A DNA stretch of 64,000 nt. It comes from Paraburkholderia sp. CNPSo 3274 (GTDB lineage Bacteria; Pseudomonadota; Gammaproteobacteria; Burkholderiales; Burkholderiaceae). How positions within the stretch are numbered: position 1 is the stretch's first letter; each line of letters starts with the position of its first letter. The notes below the pieces were generated by a model. That model ran no database searches. It saw only the letters and a program-made list of their open reading frames with translations, and was not told where the DNA came from. Shown in pieces: positions 14,713 through 23,055 of this stretch. The translations under genes were made by a program, and so were the position numbers. Location: NCBI RefSeq assembly GCF_024206475.1, contig NZ_JAMBPR010000032.1:34588-98587 (forward strand). The letters are read 5' to 3'.

Positions 14713-16944
14713 TCATGCAAGCGAATTCATCTGCGGAACGACTTTGTCGAGCGTGATCGGCAAATCGCGCACTCGCACGCCAGTGGCGTGATAAACGGCG
14801 TTCGCAATGGCCGCCGGCACGCCGGTAATGCCGATCTCGCCGATGCCGCGCACGCCAAGCGGATTGAAGTGCAGATCCGGCTCGCCGACAAACAGCACGT
14901 CCAGCTCGCCGATGTCTGCATTCACGGGCACGTGATATTCGGCGAGATTGTTGTTCGCAATGCGGCCCATGCGCGTGTCGAAGAGGCCCTCTTCGTGCAG
15001 GGCTGTACCCACGCCCCACACCATGCCGCCCATCAACTGGCTGCGCGCCGTTTTTTCGTTGAGCACGCGTCCCACGTCGTACGCGCCGACGATGTGCGCT
15101 ACCCGTATCGTTCCGGTATCGGCATCGACGTGCACTTCGGCGAACACCGCGCCGAATGAGTGAAACGCATACTGTTGCTTCTCCGCGCCAGGCTTCGTCG
15201 CGACCTGCGCCTCGACCGGCTGGCCGCCCGCGCGTGCGATGACGGCGGCGGCCGGATCGCGGCGCGAGCTGTCGCTGCGGCTCACGACCCAGCCGTCCTG
15301 CACGGTCACGTCGTCGGCGGCGAGTCCGTAGACGGGCGAGCCGCGATCGGCGCGCGCGAGCGCGATGAGCTTGTCGCGCACGGCTGTGCACGCGGCCTGC
15401 ACGGCGGGCGAGACACTCGCCGCCGACTGCGAGCCGCCCGAAACCGGCGCGCTCGGCAGGGTCGAATCGCCCAGCGCGAAGCGGATGCGATCGGGCGGGA
15501 AGCCGAGCGCGTCGGCGGCCACCTGGGTCATGACTGTGTAGGTGCCGGTGCCGATCTCCTGAGTGCCTGACGCGACCATCGCGTTGCCGTCGGGCAGGAT
15601 GCGCGCCACGGCGGCGGCTTCGCTGCGATTCGCGGGATAGGTCGTGCTCGCCATGCCAAGGCCGATGAGCGTGTTGCCGTTGCGCATGGCGCGCGGCGTG
15701 GCGATGCGCCGCGACCAGTTGAAGCGTTGCGCGGCCGCCTCATAACATTGGCGCAGCGCCTTCGACGACCACGGCTTGCCGTCCTGCGGCTCGCTTTCTG
15801 CGTAGTTCTTCAGGCGCAGCGCAACCGGGTCCATCTTCAGTTGCCACGCCAGCTCGTCCATGGCCGATTCGAGCGCGAACGAGCCCGTGGTTTCACCGGG
15901 CGCGCGCATGAAAGTCGGTGTGCCGACATTCAGGGGTACGACACGATGGCTCGTGCTGCAATTGGGCACCGCATACATCATGCGCGTGACGAGGCCGCAC
16001 ATCTCGAGCCAGTCTTCGAACGTGGACGTGTGGGCGAGCGTGTCGTGGCGCAGGCCCGTGAGCGTGCCGTCCGCGCGTGCGGCGAGCGAGAGATGCTGCT
16101 CCGTGTGCGGGCGCGAGCCGACCGGCCCGAACATCTGCGGACGCGCGAGCGCGAGTCGCACGGGGCGTCCCGTCTGCTTCGCGGCCATCGCGCACAGGCT
16201 CACATGCGACCACGACGACCCCTTGCAGCCGAAGCCGCCGCCGAGAAACGGCGAGATCACGCGCACGTTGTCCGGCGCGATGCCGAACACGGCCGCCACC
16301 GCGTTGCGCGCGCCGCTCACGCCTTGGGTGGCGTCGTAGAGCGTGAGGTCCGGGCCGTCCCAGCGCGCCATCGTCGCATGCGGTTCCATCGGGTTGTGGA
16401 ACTGCGTGGGCGTCGTGTAGACGGCCTCGAATCGCACCGCGCCTTCGTGCAACCCGGCTTCGACGTTGCCGCGCGTCGATTCGACCGGGCGGCCCATCGG
16501 GCTTGGCGGCGCGTGCGCGTCGCCTTTCGCACGGTTGAAGTCCAGTGTGGCTTGCGTCGGCGCGTAGGCGATGTTGATGTGACGCGCGGCATCCGTGGCG
16601 TGTTCCAGCGTATCGGCCACCACGACCGCAACCGGCTCGTTGTTGTAGCGCACGACGTTGTCCTGCAGCAGCGTGAGGTGCCGCCCCGCCGGCGGTTTGA
16701 GCGGCGAGCGCCCGCCGTTGGGCAGCCGCATCGCGGTCTGGTACGTCATGACCAGCAGCACGCCGGGCATCGACTGCACGCGGTTCGTGTCGATCGAGGT
16801 GATGGTGCCGCTCGCAATCGTGCTGGTGACGAGCACGGCATGGGCGAGTCGCGTTTCGGGGAAATCGCTCGCGTAGAGCGCGCCGCCCGTGACCTTGAGC
16901 ATGCCGTCGATGCGGTCCATCGGTTGTCCGGTCAGCGCGCTCAT
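14713..16944 (-). CDS. paoC: Molybdenum hydroxylase large subunit (PaoC/YagR type)
   Basis: Molybdopterin-binding catalytic subunit of 743 residues of a xanthine-oxidase-family aldehyde/purine oxidoreductase. N-terminal a/b hammerhead domain (MDRIDGMLKVTGGALYASDF), then cofactor domain with GGGFGCKG, and a C-terminal GIGEIGITGVP that carries the active-site glutamate. In PaoABC of E. coli this subunit oxidises aromatic aldehydes in the periplasm. The start overlaps the stop of the FAD subunit by 4 bases (ATGA), as expected for a fixed-ratio complex. Substrate here is not determined by the sequence. Confidence 0.93.
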   Translation of the reverse strand: MSALTGQPMDRIDGMLKVTGGALYASDFPETRLAHAVLVTSTIASGTITSIDTNRVQSMPGVLLVMTYQTAMRLPNGGRSPLKPPAGRHLTLLQDNVVRYNNEPVAVVVADTLEHATDAARHINIAYAPTQATLDFNRAKGDAHAPPSPMGRPVESTRGNVEAGLHEGAVRFEAVYTTPTQFHNPMEPHATMARWDGPDLTLYDATQGVSGARNAVAAVFGIAPDNVRVISPFLGGGFGCKGSSWSHVSLCAMAAKQTGRPVRLALARPQMFGPVGSRPHTEQHLSLAARADGTLTGLRHDTLAHTSTFEDWLEMCGLVTRMMYAVPNCSTSHRVVPLNVGTPTFMRAPGETTGSFALESAMDELAWQLKMDPVALRLKNYAESEPQDGKPWSSKALRQCYEAAAQRFNWSRRIATPRAMRNGNTLIGLGMASTTYPANRSEAAAVARILPDGNAMVASGTQEIGTGTYTVMTQVAADALGFPPDRIRFALGDSTLPSAPVSGGSQSAASVSPAVQAACTAVRDKLIALARADRGSPVYGLAADDVTVQDGWVVSRSDSSRRDPAAAVIARAGGQPVEAQVATKPGAEKQQYAFHSFGAVFAEVHVDADTGTIRVAHIVGAYDVGRVLNEKTARSQLMGGMVWGVGTALHEEGLFDTRMGRIANNNLAEYHVPVNADIGELDVLFVGEPDLHFNPLGVRGIGEIGITGVPAAIANAVYHATGVRVRDLPITLDKVVPQMNSLA

Positions 16945-17957
16945 GCGAAATCTCCGGTGCTTTTACCTTGCGTGCCGGCGGCGGCGAGCATGGTCGAGCG
17001 GACGATCGCGCGTTGCGCGAGCCCGACCTTGAACGCATTGCCACTCAGCGGCTTTGCCTGCGCGAGTTCCGCCGCAGCGGCCTCGCGTAGCGTCGACTCG
17101 TCGAGCGTTTTTCCCGCGAGATGCTGCTCTGCCACGCTCGCGCGCCAGGGCCGATGCGCAACGCCGCCCAGCGCGATGCGCGCCGTGCGGATGCGGTGGC
17201 CGTCGAGTTGCAACGCGCTCGCTACGGAGACGAGCGCGAATGCATAGCTCGCGCGGTCGCGCACCTTGAGGTAGTGCGCGTGCTCGCTGAACAACGGTGG
17301 CGGCAAGTCGACCGAGGTGATCAGTTCACCTGACTGAAGTGTCGTGTCGAGATCGGGCCGGTCGCCGGGCAGGCGATGAAATGACGCGAACGGAATCGAG
17401 CGTGCGCCGCGCGGCCCGCTCACCTGCACGGTGGCGTCGAGGGCCGCGAGCGCGACGCTCATATCGGACGGATTGACGGCCACGCATTGTGCGCTTGCAC
17501 CGAGGATCGCATGCATGCGGTTGAAGCCGTCAATCGCCGCACAGCCGCTGCCTGGCGCGCGCTTGTTGCATTGAGTGAACGCGGTGTCGTAAAAGTACGG
17601 GCAGCGTGTGCGTTGCATGAGATTGCCGCCCACGGTCGCCATGTTGCGAAGTTGCGGCGAAGCGCCAGCGAGCAGCGCCTGCGAGAGCAGCGGGTAACGC
17701 GTGCGTACGAGTGCGTGATTGGCCGCGTCGCTGTTGCGCACGAGTGCGCCGATGCGCAGGCCGCCGTTGGGCAGCGTTTCGACTTGATCGAGCGCCTCGA
17801 TGCGCGTGATGTCGATGAGCGTCACCGGATGCGCGACGCCGCCTTTCATGAGATCGAGCAGATTCGTGCCGCCGCCGATGAACATCGCACCGGGACGCTG
17901 CGCAGCGGCAATCGCGCCGTTTACGTCGGCCGCGCGCTGGTAGGAGATGGCATCCAT
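16941..17957 (-). CDS. paoB: Molybdenum hydroxylase FAD subunit (PaoB/YagS type)
   Basis: FAD-binding middle subunit of 338 residues. It contains FIGGGTNLLDLMKGG (FAD pyrophosphate binding) and ATVGGNLMQRTRCPYFYD. Cysteines in RTRCPYFYDTAFTQC and in GSGCAAIDG match the extra 4Fe-4S cluster known in the PaoB branch and absent from ordinary xanthine dehydrogenases. Start ATG 17957; it overlaps the large subunit by 4 bases and follows the 2Fe-2S subunit by 16 bp. Accepts electrons from the 2Fe-2S subunit and passes them to an unidentified acceptor. Confidence 0.93.
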   Translation of the reverse strand: MDAISYQRAADVNGAIAAAQRPGAMFIGGGTNLLDLMKGGVAHPVTLIDITRIEALDQVETLPNGGLRIGALVRNSDAANHALVRTRYPLLSQALLAGASPQLRNMATVGGNLMQRTRCPYFYDTAFTQCNKRAPGSGCAAIDGFNRMHAILGASAQCVAVNPSDMSVALAALDATVQVSGPRGARSIPFASFHRLPGDRPDLDTTLQSGELITSVDLPPPLFSEHAHYLKVRDRASYAFALVSVASALQLDGHRIRTARIALGGVAHRPWRASVAEQHLAGKTLDESTLREAAAAELAQAKPLSGNAFKVGLAQRAIVRSTMLAAAGTQGKSTGDFA

Positions 17958-17973
17958 TGCTGTGCCTCCGTAC

Positions 17974-18690
17974 TCAGACGCTGGCCGTGTGCGCGTCGCG
18001 CACGGCGGCCACGATGTTGACATAGGCGCCGCAGCGGCAGATGTTGCCGCTCATGCGCTCGCGTATTTCGGCATCGCTCAGTTGCGCGGGGCGTGTGCGC
18101 ACGTCGGGCGTGGCGGCGCTCGCTGCGCCTGCTGCGAATTCGCTCAGGCATGCCGTTGCCGAACACAACTGGCCCGGCGTACAGAAGCCGCACTGGAAGG
18201 CGTCGTGCTCGATAAAGGCACGCTGCACAGGACTCAACGTGGCCGCGCTGGCGAGCCCTTCGACCGTGGTGATGCGCTGCCCTTCGTGCATCACCGCGAG
18301 CGTGAGGCAACTATTGATGCGCCGTCCTTCGACGAGCACTGTGCATGCGCCGCACTGCCCGCGATCGCAGCCCTTCTTCGTGCCGGTGAGGCCCGCATAG
18401 TCGCGCAGCGCATCGAGCAGCGTGACGCGCGGTTCGATATGCAGCGCGTATTCGCGGCCGTTGATGTCGAGCCTGACCGGTTGCGCAGGTGCGGGCGGCG
18501 GCGCCTCAGTTGGGGCGGCGGCTGGCGGCGCATTCTGCGCATGCAGATGAGGCGTCGCGCTCAACGCGGCAGCGGCGGCGGCCGATTGCAGGAAGCGGCG
18601 GCGCGTGACGTCGGCGGGCGGGCGCGAGGGGGAAGCTTGGGAGGCGTCGTCGCAATCGCACGGCGCATCGAGGGGACGTTCGTTGGACAT
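17974..18690 (-). CDS. paoA: Molybdenum hydroxylase 2Fe-2S subunit with Tat signal (PaoA/YagT type)
   Basis: Small iron-sulfur subunit of 238 residues, first gene of the operon. The N-terminus carries a twin-arginine signal (TRRRFLQSAAAAAALSATPHLHA, split here as RRRFLQ plus an Ala-rich core), so the folded complex is sent to the periplasm. A Pro/Ala linker leads to the plant-type ferredoxin domain (CDRGQCGACTVL...C) and the helical 2Fe-2S domain (CGFCTPGQ...CRCGAYV). The linker is more Ala/Pro-rich than in E. coli PaoA as I recall it. Start ATG 18690. Confidence 0.93.
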   Translation of the reverse strand: MSNERPLDAPCDCDDASQASPSRPPADVTRRRFLQSAAAAAALSATPHLHAQNAPPAAAPTEAPPPAPAQPVRLDINGREYALHIEPRVTLLDALRDYAGLTGTKKGCDRGQCGACTVLVEGRRINSCLTLAVMHEGQRITTVEGLASAATLSPVQRAFIEHDAFQCGFCTPGQLCSATACLSEFAAGAASAATPDVRTRPAQLSDAEIRERMSGNICRCGAYVNIVAAVRDAHTASV

Positions 18691-19044
18691 GGCGATCAGC
18701 GGACTCCAGGATGAAGACGGAACGTAAAGAACGTAAACCGGGACTTCAAGCGCTGGCCGCGCGTAGTTACGCAGGGCTTCGTCGCGCAGCGGGGCGCCTC
18801 TTTCGTGAAGCAATTCCGATGCCGCGGGGGCTCGGCCAGGCATTGCAGAACTGCAAATTGCACTTCTCGAACACGAAAGTAAAGCGCTTACGCGTGAATT
18901 TTTCGCTGCATAGTGCTTGATGGCGCAACACTGTCGCATGCCTGACGCCAGCCCGGCGCGAAGCTGGCGCAGTGGACAGAAACGCAATGCTGCAGGAGGA
19001 AAAAGCGGATTGAAAGATCGCGCGGCGAGCTGTTTGGCGCGATA
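18691..19044. other. Intergenic region upstream of the molybdenum hydroxylase operon
   Basis: 354 bp without a supported gene, between the 2Fe-2S subunit start and the 3' end of the flavoprotein gene. It contains a perfect palindrome TTGCAG-AA-CTGCAA (18843-18856) and several AT-rich patches that could form the leftward promoter. Open frames here are short and have no domain or ribosome site. Confidence 0.5.
18843..18856. promoter_or_regulatory. Palindrome TTGCAG-AA-CTGCAA ahead of paoABC
   Basis: A perfect 6-2-6 inverted repeat about 155 bp upstream of the 2Fe-2S subunit start. It is a candidate operator for the operon; no regulator gene is adjacent, so the protein is unknown. Confidence 0.35.
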
Positions 19045-20697
19045 CTACGCGCGGTCTTCCTGAAGGTAACGATGCACGAAGGCGATCGCCATGCTGCCTT
19101 CGCCAACGGCCGAGGCCACGCGCTTGACCGGGCTCAGCCGCACGTCGCCGCAGGCAAAGATGCCAGGTACGCTCGATTCGAGCAGATAAGGATCGCGCCT
19201 GTGCGACCAGCACCCGGCTTTCACGGCATCGTTGCCGGTCAGCACGTAACCGCGTTTGTCGCAGGCGATCTCCGGCGGCAGCCAGCCCGTCTCCGCGTCT
19301 GCGCCAATGAACACGAACAGGCCACCGCATTCGCGGCGGCTCACGTTTTCGCTGACCGTATTGAGCACGTCGATGGCGTCGAGATGCGTCTCGCCGTACA
19401 CGCCGACCACTTCCGAATTCAGTTCAATGCGGACGTTCGTTTTCCCCCCCAACTGCTCGACGAGATAGCGCGACATCTTGTTCTCGAGCGATTCGCCGCG
19501 CACGATGAGCGTCACGGCGCGCGCATGATTCGCGAAGTACAGCGCCGCCTGCCCCGAAGAATTGCCGCCGCCGATCAGATATACGTCGAGTCCGTGCGTG
19601 CCGCTTGCCTCGCTGCGCGCCGCACCGTAATAGATGCCTTTGCCGATGAAGCGGTCGAAGCCTTCGATCGCAAGACGCCGCCAGGTGACGCCCGTCGCGA
19701 GAATGAGCGTGTGCGCGCGCACCACGTCGCCGCCGTCGAGATGGACTTCGCGCGCGGCGGTATCGACGCGCGCAACAGCGCGCGTGACGAGGATCTCCGC
19801 GCCGAGTCGTCGTGCCTGCTGCAACGCGCGGCTCGCCAGTTCGTCGCCGGAAATGCCGCCTGGAAAGCCCAGATAATTTTCGATGCGGGAAGAGGTGCCG
19901 GCCTGGCCACCCGGTGCTTCACGCTCGACCACAATGGTACGGAGTCCTTCTGACGCGCCATAGACAGCAGCTGCAAGGCCGGCCGGCCCGCCGCCGATGA
20001 TCAGCGTGTCGTATTCCGCGAGACGCGGCTGGGTTTGCAGCCCCAGGCGCTCCGCCAGGTCGCGCGTCGCGGGGCGGCTCAGCAGGGTGCCATCGGCGAG
20101 GCGCAAGGCGGGGCAGTGCTGTTCCTCGGGGCAGGGGCCGTTCCAGCGTGTTTTGAGTTCGGGCGCGTCGGGCGTCATCCAATCGCAGCTGATCTGGTTG
20201 CGCGCGAGAAACTGGCGCAGGTTCGCGCAGGTCGGGTCCCAGCGCGCGCCAACGAGCGTGACACGTGTTTTCGGCGGCTCCGCGGAAAGGCCCTGCAAGC
20301 CGCCTATGCGCTCGCGGGCGAGCGCGCCCATACGCGTGGCAACGTCGGACGAGGCGGCGGCGAGCGCGTAGTAGTGTTGTGCGTCCACGCGCATGACGCG
20401 CGAAGGAATGGCTGCGCGGTATGCGCCGGGAAACGGCGAGCTGAGCGCGAGCGGCACCTCGCCGAAGATCGTGCCGGGCAAGCGCCATCCAAGCGTGCGC
20501 TCGATGCCGTCGAACAGCTTGACGACCTCCATCTTGCCGGACAGCACGGCGTAGAGTGCGCGCTCGCCGCCTTCGTGCACGGCGTACTCACCGGGGCTCA
20601 GGTGCAGGTCCGCGGAGGTTTGGGCGAGACGTTCGAGTTCGGCGTCGGGGAGCGTGGAGAAAAGCGGGACCGCGCGGATTTCGTCTGGGGTGAGCAT
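19045..20697 (-). CDS. cNMP-binding domain fused to thioredoxin-reductase-like flavoprotein
   Basis: FAD/NAD(P)H oxidoreductase of 550 residues. Residues about 1-125 are a cyclic-nucleotide-binding/CRP-like sensor domain, about 145-215 look like a small glutaredoxin-like or linker segment, and about 225-550 are thioredoxin-reductase-like: LIIGGGPAGLAAAVYGASEG (FAD), GGQAGTSSRIENYLGFPGGI, LIGGGNSSGQAAL (NADPH) and GIFACGDVR. The redox CxxC that sits before the NADPH motif in true thioredoxin reductases is missing; the segment reads YYGAARSEASGTHG. It therefore cannot be an ordinary TrxB. Such fusions are known but poorly characterised. Start ATG 20697. Confidence 0.9.
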   Translation of the reverse strand: MLTPDEIRAVPLFSTLPDAELERLAQTSADLHLSPGEYAVHEGGERALYAVLSGKMEVVKLFDGIERTLGWRLPGTIFGEVPLALSSPFPGAYRAAIPSRVMRVDAQHYYALAAASSDVATRMGALARERIGGLQGLSAEPPKTRVTLVGARWDPTCANLRQFLARNQISCDWMTPDAPELKTRWNGPCPEEQHCPALRLADGTLLSRPATRDLAERLGLQTQPRLAEYDTLIIGGGPAGLAAAVYGASEGLRTIVVEREAPGGQAGTSSRIENYLGFPGGISGDELASRALQQARRLGAEILVTRAVARVDTAAREVHLDGGDVVRAHTLILATGVTWRRLAIEGFDRFIGKGIYYGAARSEASGTHGLDVYLIGGGNSSGQAALYFANHARAVTLIVRGESLENKMSRYLVEQLGGKTNVRIELNSEVVGVYGETHLDAIDVLNTVSENVSRRECGGLFVFIGADAETGWLPPEIACDKRGYVLTGNDAVKAGCWSHRRDPYLLESSVPGIFACGDVRLSPVKRVASAVGEGSMAIAFVHRYLQEDRA

Positions 20698-20861
20698 GGC
20701 TTCGCAACGTAGCGGGAAAGCAGGAAACGACGAACGGGACAGCGGCGCGGGAACGTGCTTTCGTGTTGCGGCGTGGCCGCTTTTTTGACATCTCATGCAG
20801 TATAGGCGGCGCGCAGGCAGACATTCGCCGAATCAATCGACTGATGAATTGGGTGTGGCCA

Positions 20862-21830
20862 TCATTCGAGAGGATCGCTAACCATGCTACCTGTGCTTAG
20901 CGCAGCCACGGCCTCGCGTAGCCACACGAGCGCCGGATCCGCATGATTGCGCGGATGCCATGCCGCATGCATCGAAAAGCCGCGTGCCTCGAACGGCAGC
21001 TCGAACAGGTCCACGCAGTCCTGGTAGCGTGCGATGAGCCGGTAAGGCAGCGTCGCCACGTAGTCCGTGCGCGCGAGCACCTCGGGCACGAGCGTGAAGT
21101 GCTGCACTGAGTGCGCCACGCGGCGGCGTCGGCCTAGCGCTTCCAGATGTTCGTCCATGAAGCCGAAGAAGCTCGCGCCGCTGGTCGAAACGAGCACGTG
21201 CTCGAGCGCGCAATAGCTGTCCAGGTCGAACGTGGCCGCGCCGCGCGGGTGCCCTTTGCGTTGCGCCACGACGAAGCGTTCGTCGTAGAGCTTCCTGGCC
21301 TTGAGCGTTGGCGGCACCTGCTGCGCGGAGCCGAGCAGCAAATCGATTTCGCCGCGCTCGAAGCGCTCCGCGAGCGAACCGGATTCAATCGCGATGAACG
21401 CCAGCTGCAGCCCAGGCCCGGCCAGACGCGGCCACTCGATCATCAGAGGCAGGCCGAGCACGGCCACGCACTGGTCGCTCGCGGCGACCACAAAGCGCCG
21501 CGTGCCCGTGAGCGGATCGAAGGCGGGCTCGCGGCGCACCACCGTTTCGAGCGTCCGGAGCGCCGCATGCAGCGGCGCCATCAGTTCGAGCGCGCGTGCC
21601 GTGGGCGTCATGCCGCGGCCATTGGCGGCGGGAATGAGCAGCGGGTCGTCGAAGAGCTGGCGCAGCCGCGCGAGCTGCGCCGAAACGGCCGGCTGCGTGA
21701 GATTCAGGCGCGCGGCGGCGCGCGTCACGTTCGACTCGGCGAGCAAGGCGTCCAGCGACACGAGCAGATTCAGGTCGATGCCAGAGAGATCAATCACGGT
21801 GATAGGTGGAATGTCGGCGATTGATTTCAA
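20862..21830 (-). CDS. LysR-family transcriptional regulator
   Basis: LysR regulator of 322 residues. The helix-turn-helix is unusually far in (SNVTRAAARLNLTQPAVSAQLARL, residues about 34-57) and is followed by a periplasmic-binding-like effector domain of the NodD/PhnS-like long branch (FVVAASDQCVAVLGLP). The longest frame starts with TTG at 21830; a GTG at about 21796 (IDLSGIDLNLL) is an equally good start, and no clear ribosome site decides. It is divergent from the oxidoreductase at 21902 with 71 bp between, the usual layout for a LysR regulator and its target. Confidence 0.88.
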   Translation of the reverse strand: MKSIADIPPITVIDLSGIDLNLLVSLDALLAESNVTRAAARLNLTQPAVSAQLARLRQLFDDPLLIPAANGRGMTPTARALELMAPLHAALRTLETVVRREPAFDPLTGTRRFVVAASDQCVAVLGLPLMIEWPRLAGPGLQLAFIAIESGSLAERFERGEIDLLLGSAQQVPPTLKARKLYDERFVVAQRKGHPRGAATFDLDSYCALEHVLVSTSGASFFGFMDEHLEALGRRRRVAHSVQHFTLVPEVLARTDYVATLPYRLIARYQDCVDLFELPFEARGFSMHAAWHPRNHADPALVWLREAVAALSTGSMVSDPLE

Positions 21831-21901
21831 GAATACGTGTCGCTCGCCTAGAGTTCAATCCGTCAGATGAACCGTGAAAGCCCTTTCCATCAGGAGAAGC
21901 C

Positions 21902-22972
21902 ATGAAAGCCTGGATGCTCGATCAACCCGGCCACCCGCTCGCGCTGCGCGACGTGCCGCAACCCGAACCGCGCCGCGGCGCGTTGCTGGTGGGCGTGGAG
22001 GCCGTGCCGCTGTTGAGCTATACGCGCCAGTATGTGCAAGGCAAGCTGCCCTACGGCTACCCGCAGGGGCCGTTTTCACCGGGGACCAACGGCATAGGCC
22101 GGGTGCTTGCGGTCGGCGAAGGTGTGTATGGCTATCGCGTAGGCCAGCGCGTGGCGCTGAGCCCCTACTGGATCGCCGACGAGGCGCTGCGCGAGCCCGC
22201 CCAGGCGCTGCTCGGGCTTACGGCGATCAGCCCGGACAGCGCGCCCATGCTCGGCGATTTTCCGCACGGCACGCTGCGCGAGGCCGTCGAGTTTCCGGCC
22301 TCGACGGTGTTCCCGCTCGATGGCCTCGATCACCTGCCCTCGGCGCAGCTCGCGGCGCTCGGCAAGCTCGTGGTGCCGTTCGGCGGCCTGCGGCGCGGCC
22401 GGCTCGCGGCAGGCGAAACCGTGGTGGTGAACGGTGCCGCTGGCGCGTTCGGCTCGGCGGCCGTACTCGATGCGCTCGCACTCGGCGCCGGCCGTGTGGT
22501 GGCGCTCGGGCGGCGCGCGGCGGCGCTGGCGCCGCTCGCGAAGCTCGGTGGCGCTCGCGTGGTCACCGTCGCGCTCAGCGGCGAGATGGCGCGCGACGTG
22601 GAGGCGATCCGCGCGGCCGCGGAAGGCGGCGCCGATCTCGCCTTCGACATGGTGGGCCACGCCACCGACCCGGGCGCTACGCTTGCCGCGCTGCGCAGCC
22701 TGCGCCGCAACGGCCGCATGATGCTGATGGGCAGCATGGAGGTGGAGTTGCCAATCAAGTACGGGGAGATGCTGCTCAACAACTGGGAGCTGATGGGCCA
22801 CTTCATGTACAGCGGTGCGGACTACCGTGCGCTGATCGCGCTCGTGCGGTCCGGGCAACTGCCGCTCGACGCGATCGAAGTTCAGCGTCATGCGTTCGAT
22901 GCGCTGGAGACCGCGATCGACGCGGCGGAAAAGGCGCAAGGGCTGACCTGCGTGACGGTTTGCACGTCGTAA
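21902..22972 (+). CDS. Zinc-free alcohol dehydrogenase-like oxidoreductase
   Basis: Medium-chain dehydrogenase/reductase of 356 residues with a GroES-like N-terminal part and a Rossmann fold (VVNGAAGAFGSAAVLDALALG, NAD(P) binding). The GHE zinc signature of ordinary alcohol dehydrogenases is replaced by GTNGIGRV and the Cys that would bind catalytic zinc is absent, so it belongs with the quinone/enone reductase-like members. Start ATG 21902 follows CAGGAGAAG. Target candidate of the divergent LysR. Substrate unknown. Confidence 0.86.
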   Translation: MKAWMLDQPGHPLALRDVPQPEPRRGALLVGVEAVPLLSYTRQYVQGKLPYGYPQGPFSPGTNGIGRVLAVGEGVYGYRVGQRVALSPYWIADEALREPAQALLGLTAISPDSAPMLGDFPHGTLREAVEFPASTVFPLDGLDHLPSAQLAALGKLVVPFGGLRRGRLAAGETVVVNGAAGAFGSAAVLDALALGAGRVVALGRRAAALAPLAKLGGARVVTVALSGEMARDVEAIRAAAEGGADLAFDMVGHATDPGATLAALRSLRRNGRMMLMGSMEVELPIKYGEMLLNNWELMGHFMYSGADYRALIALVRSGQLPLDAIEVQRHAFDALETAIDAAEKAQGLTCVTVCTS

Positions 22973-22995
22973 GGCGTTTGAGCACTCCATAAACA

Positions 22996-23034
22996 AATCG
23001 GCCCGCAAGCGCGACTGACGCTTGCGGGCCGATT
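22996..23034. terminator. Perfect 16-bp stem between convergent genes
   Basis: AATCGGCCCGCAAGCG (22996-23011) pairs perfectly with CGCTTGCGGGCCGATT (23019-23034) around a 7-base loop. The AA/TT ends give a short tail on each strand. It sits between the convergent oxidoreductase and carbamoyltransferase genes and most likely stops both. Confidence 0.75.
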
Positions 23035-23055
23035 ACGTTGTGAGCGCAACGAGGC

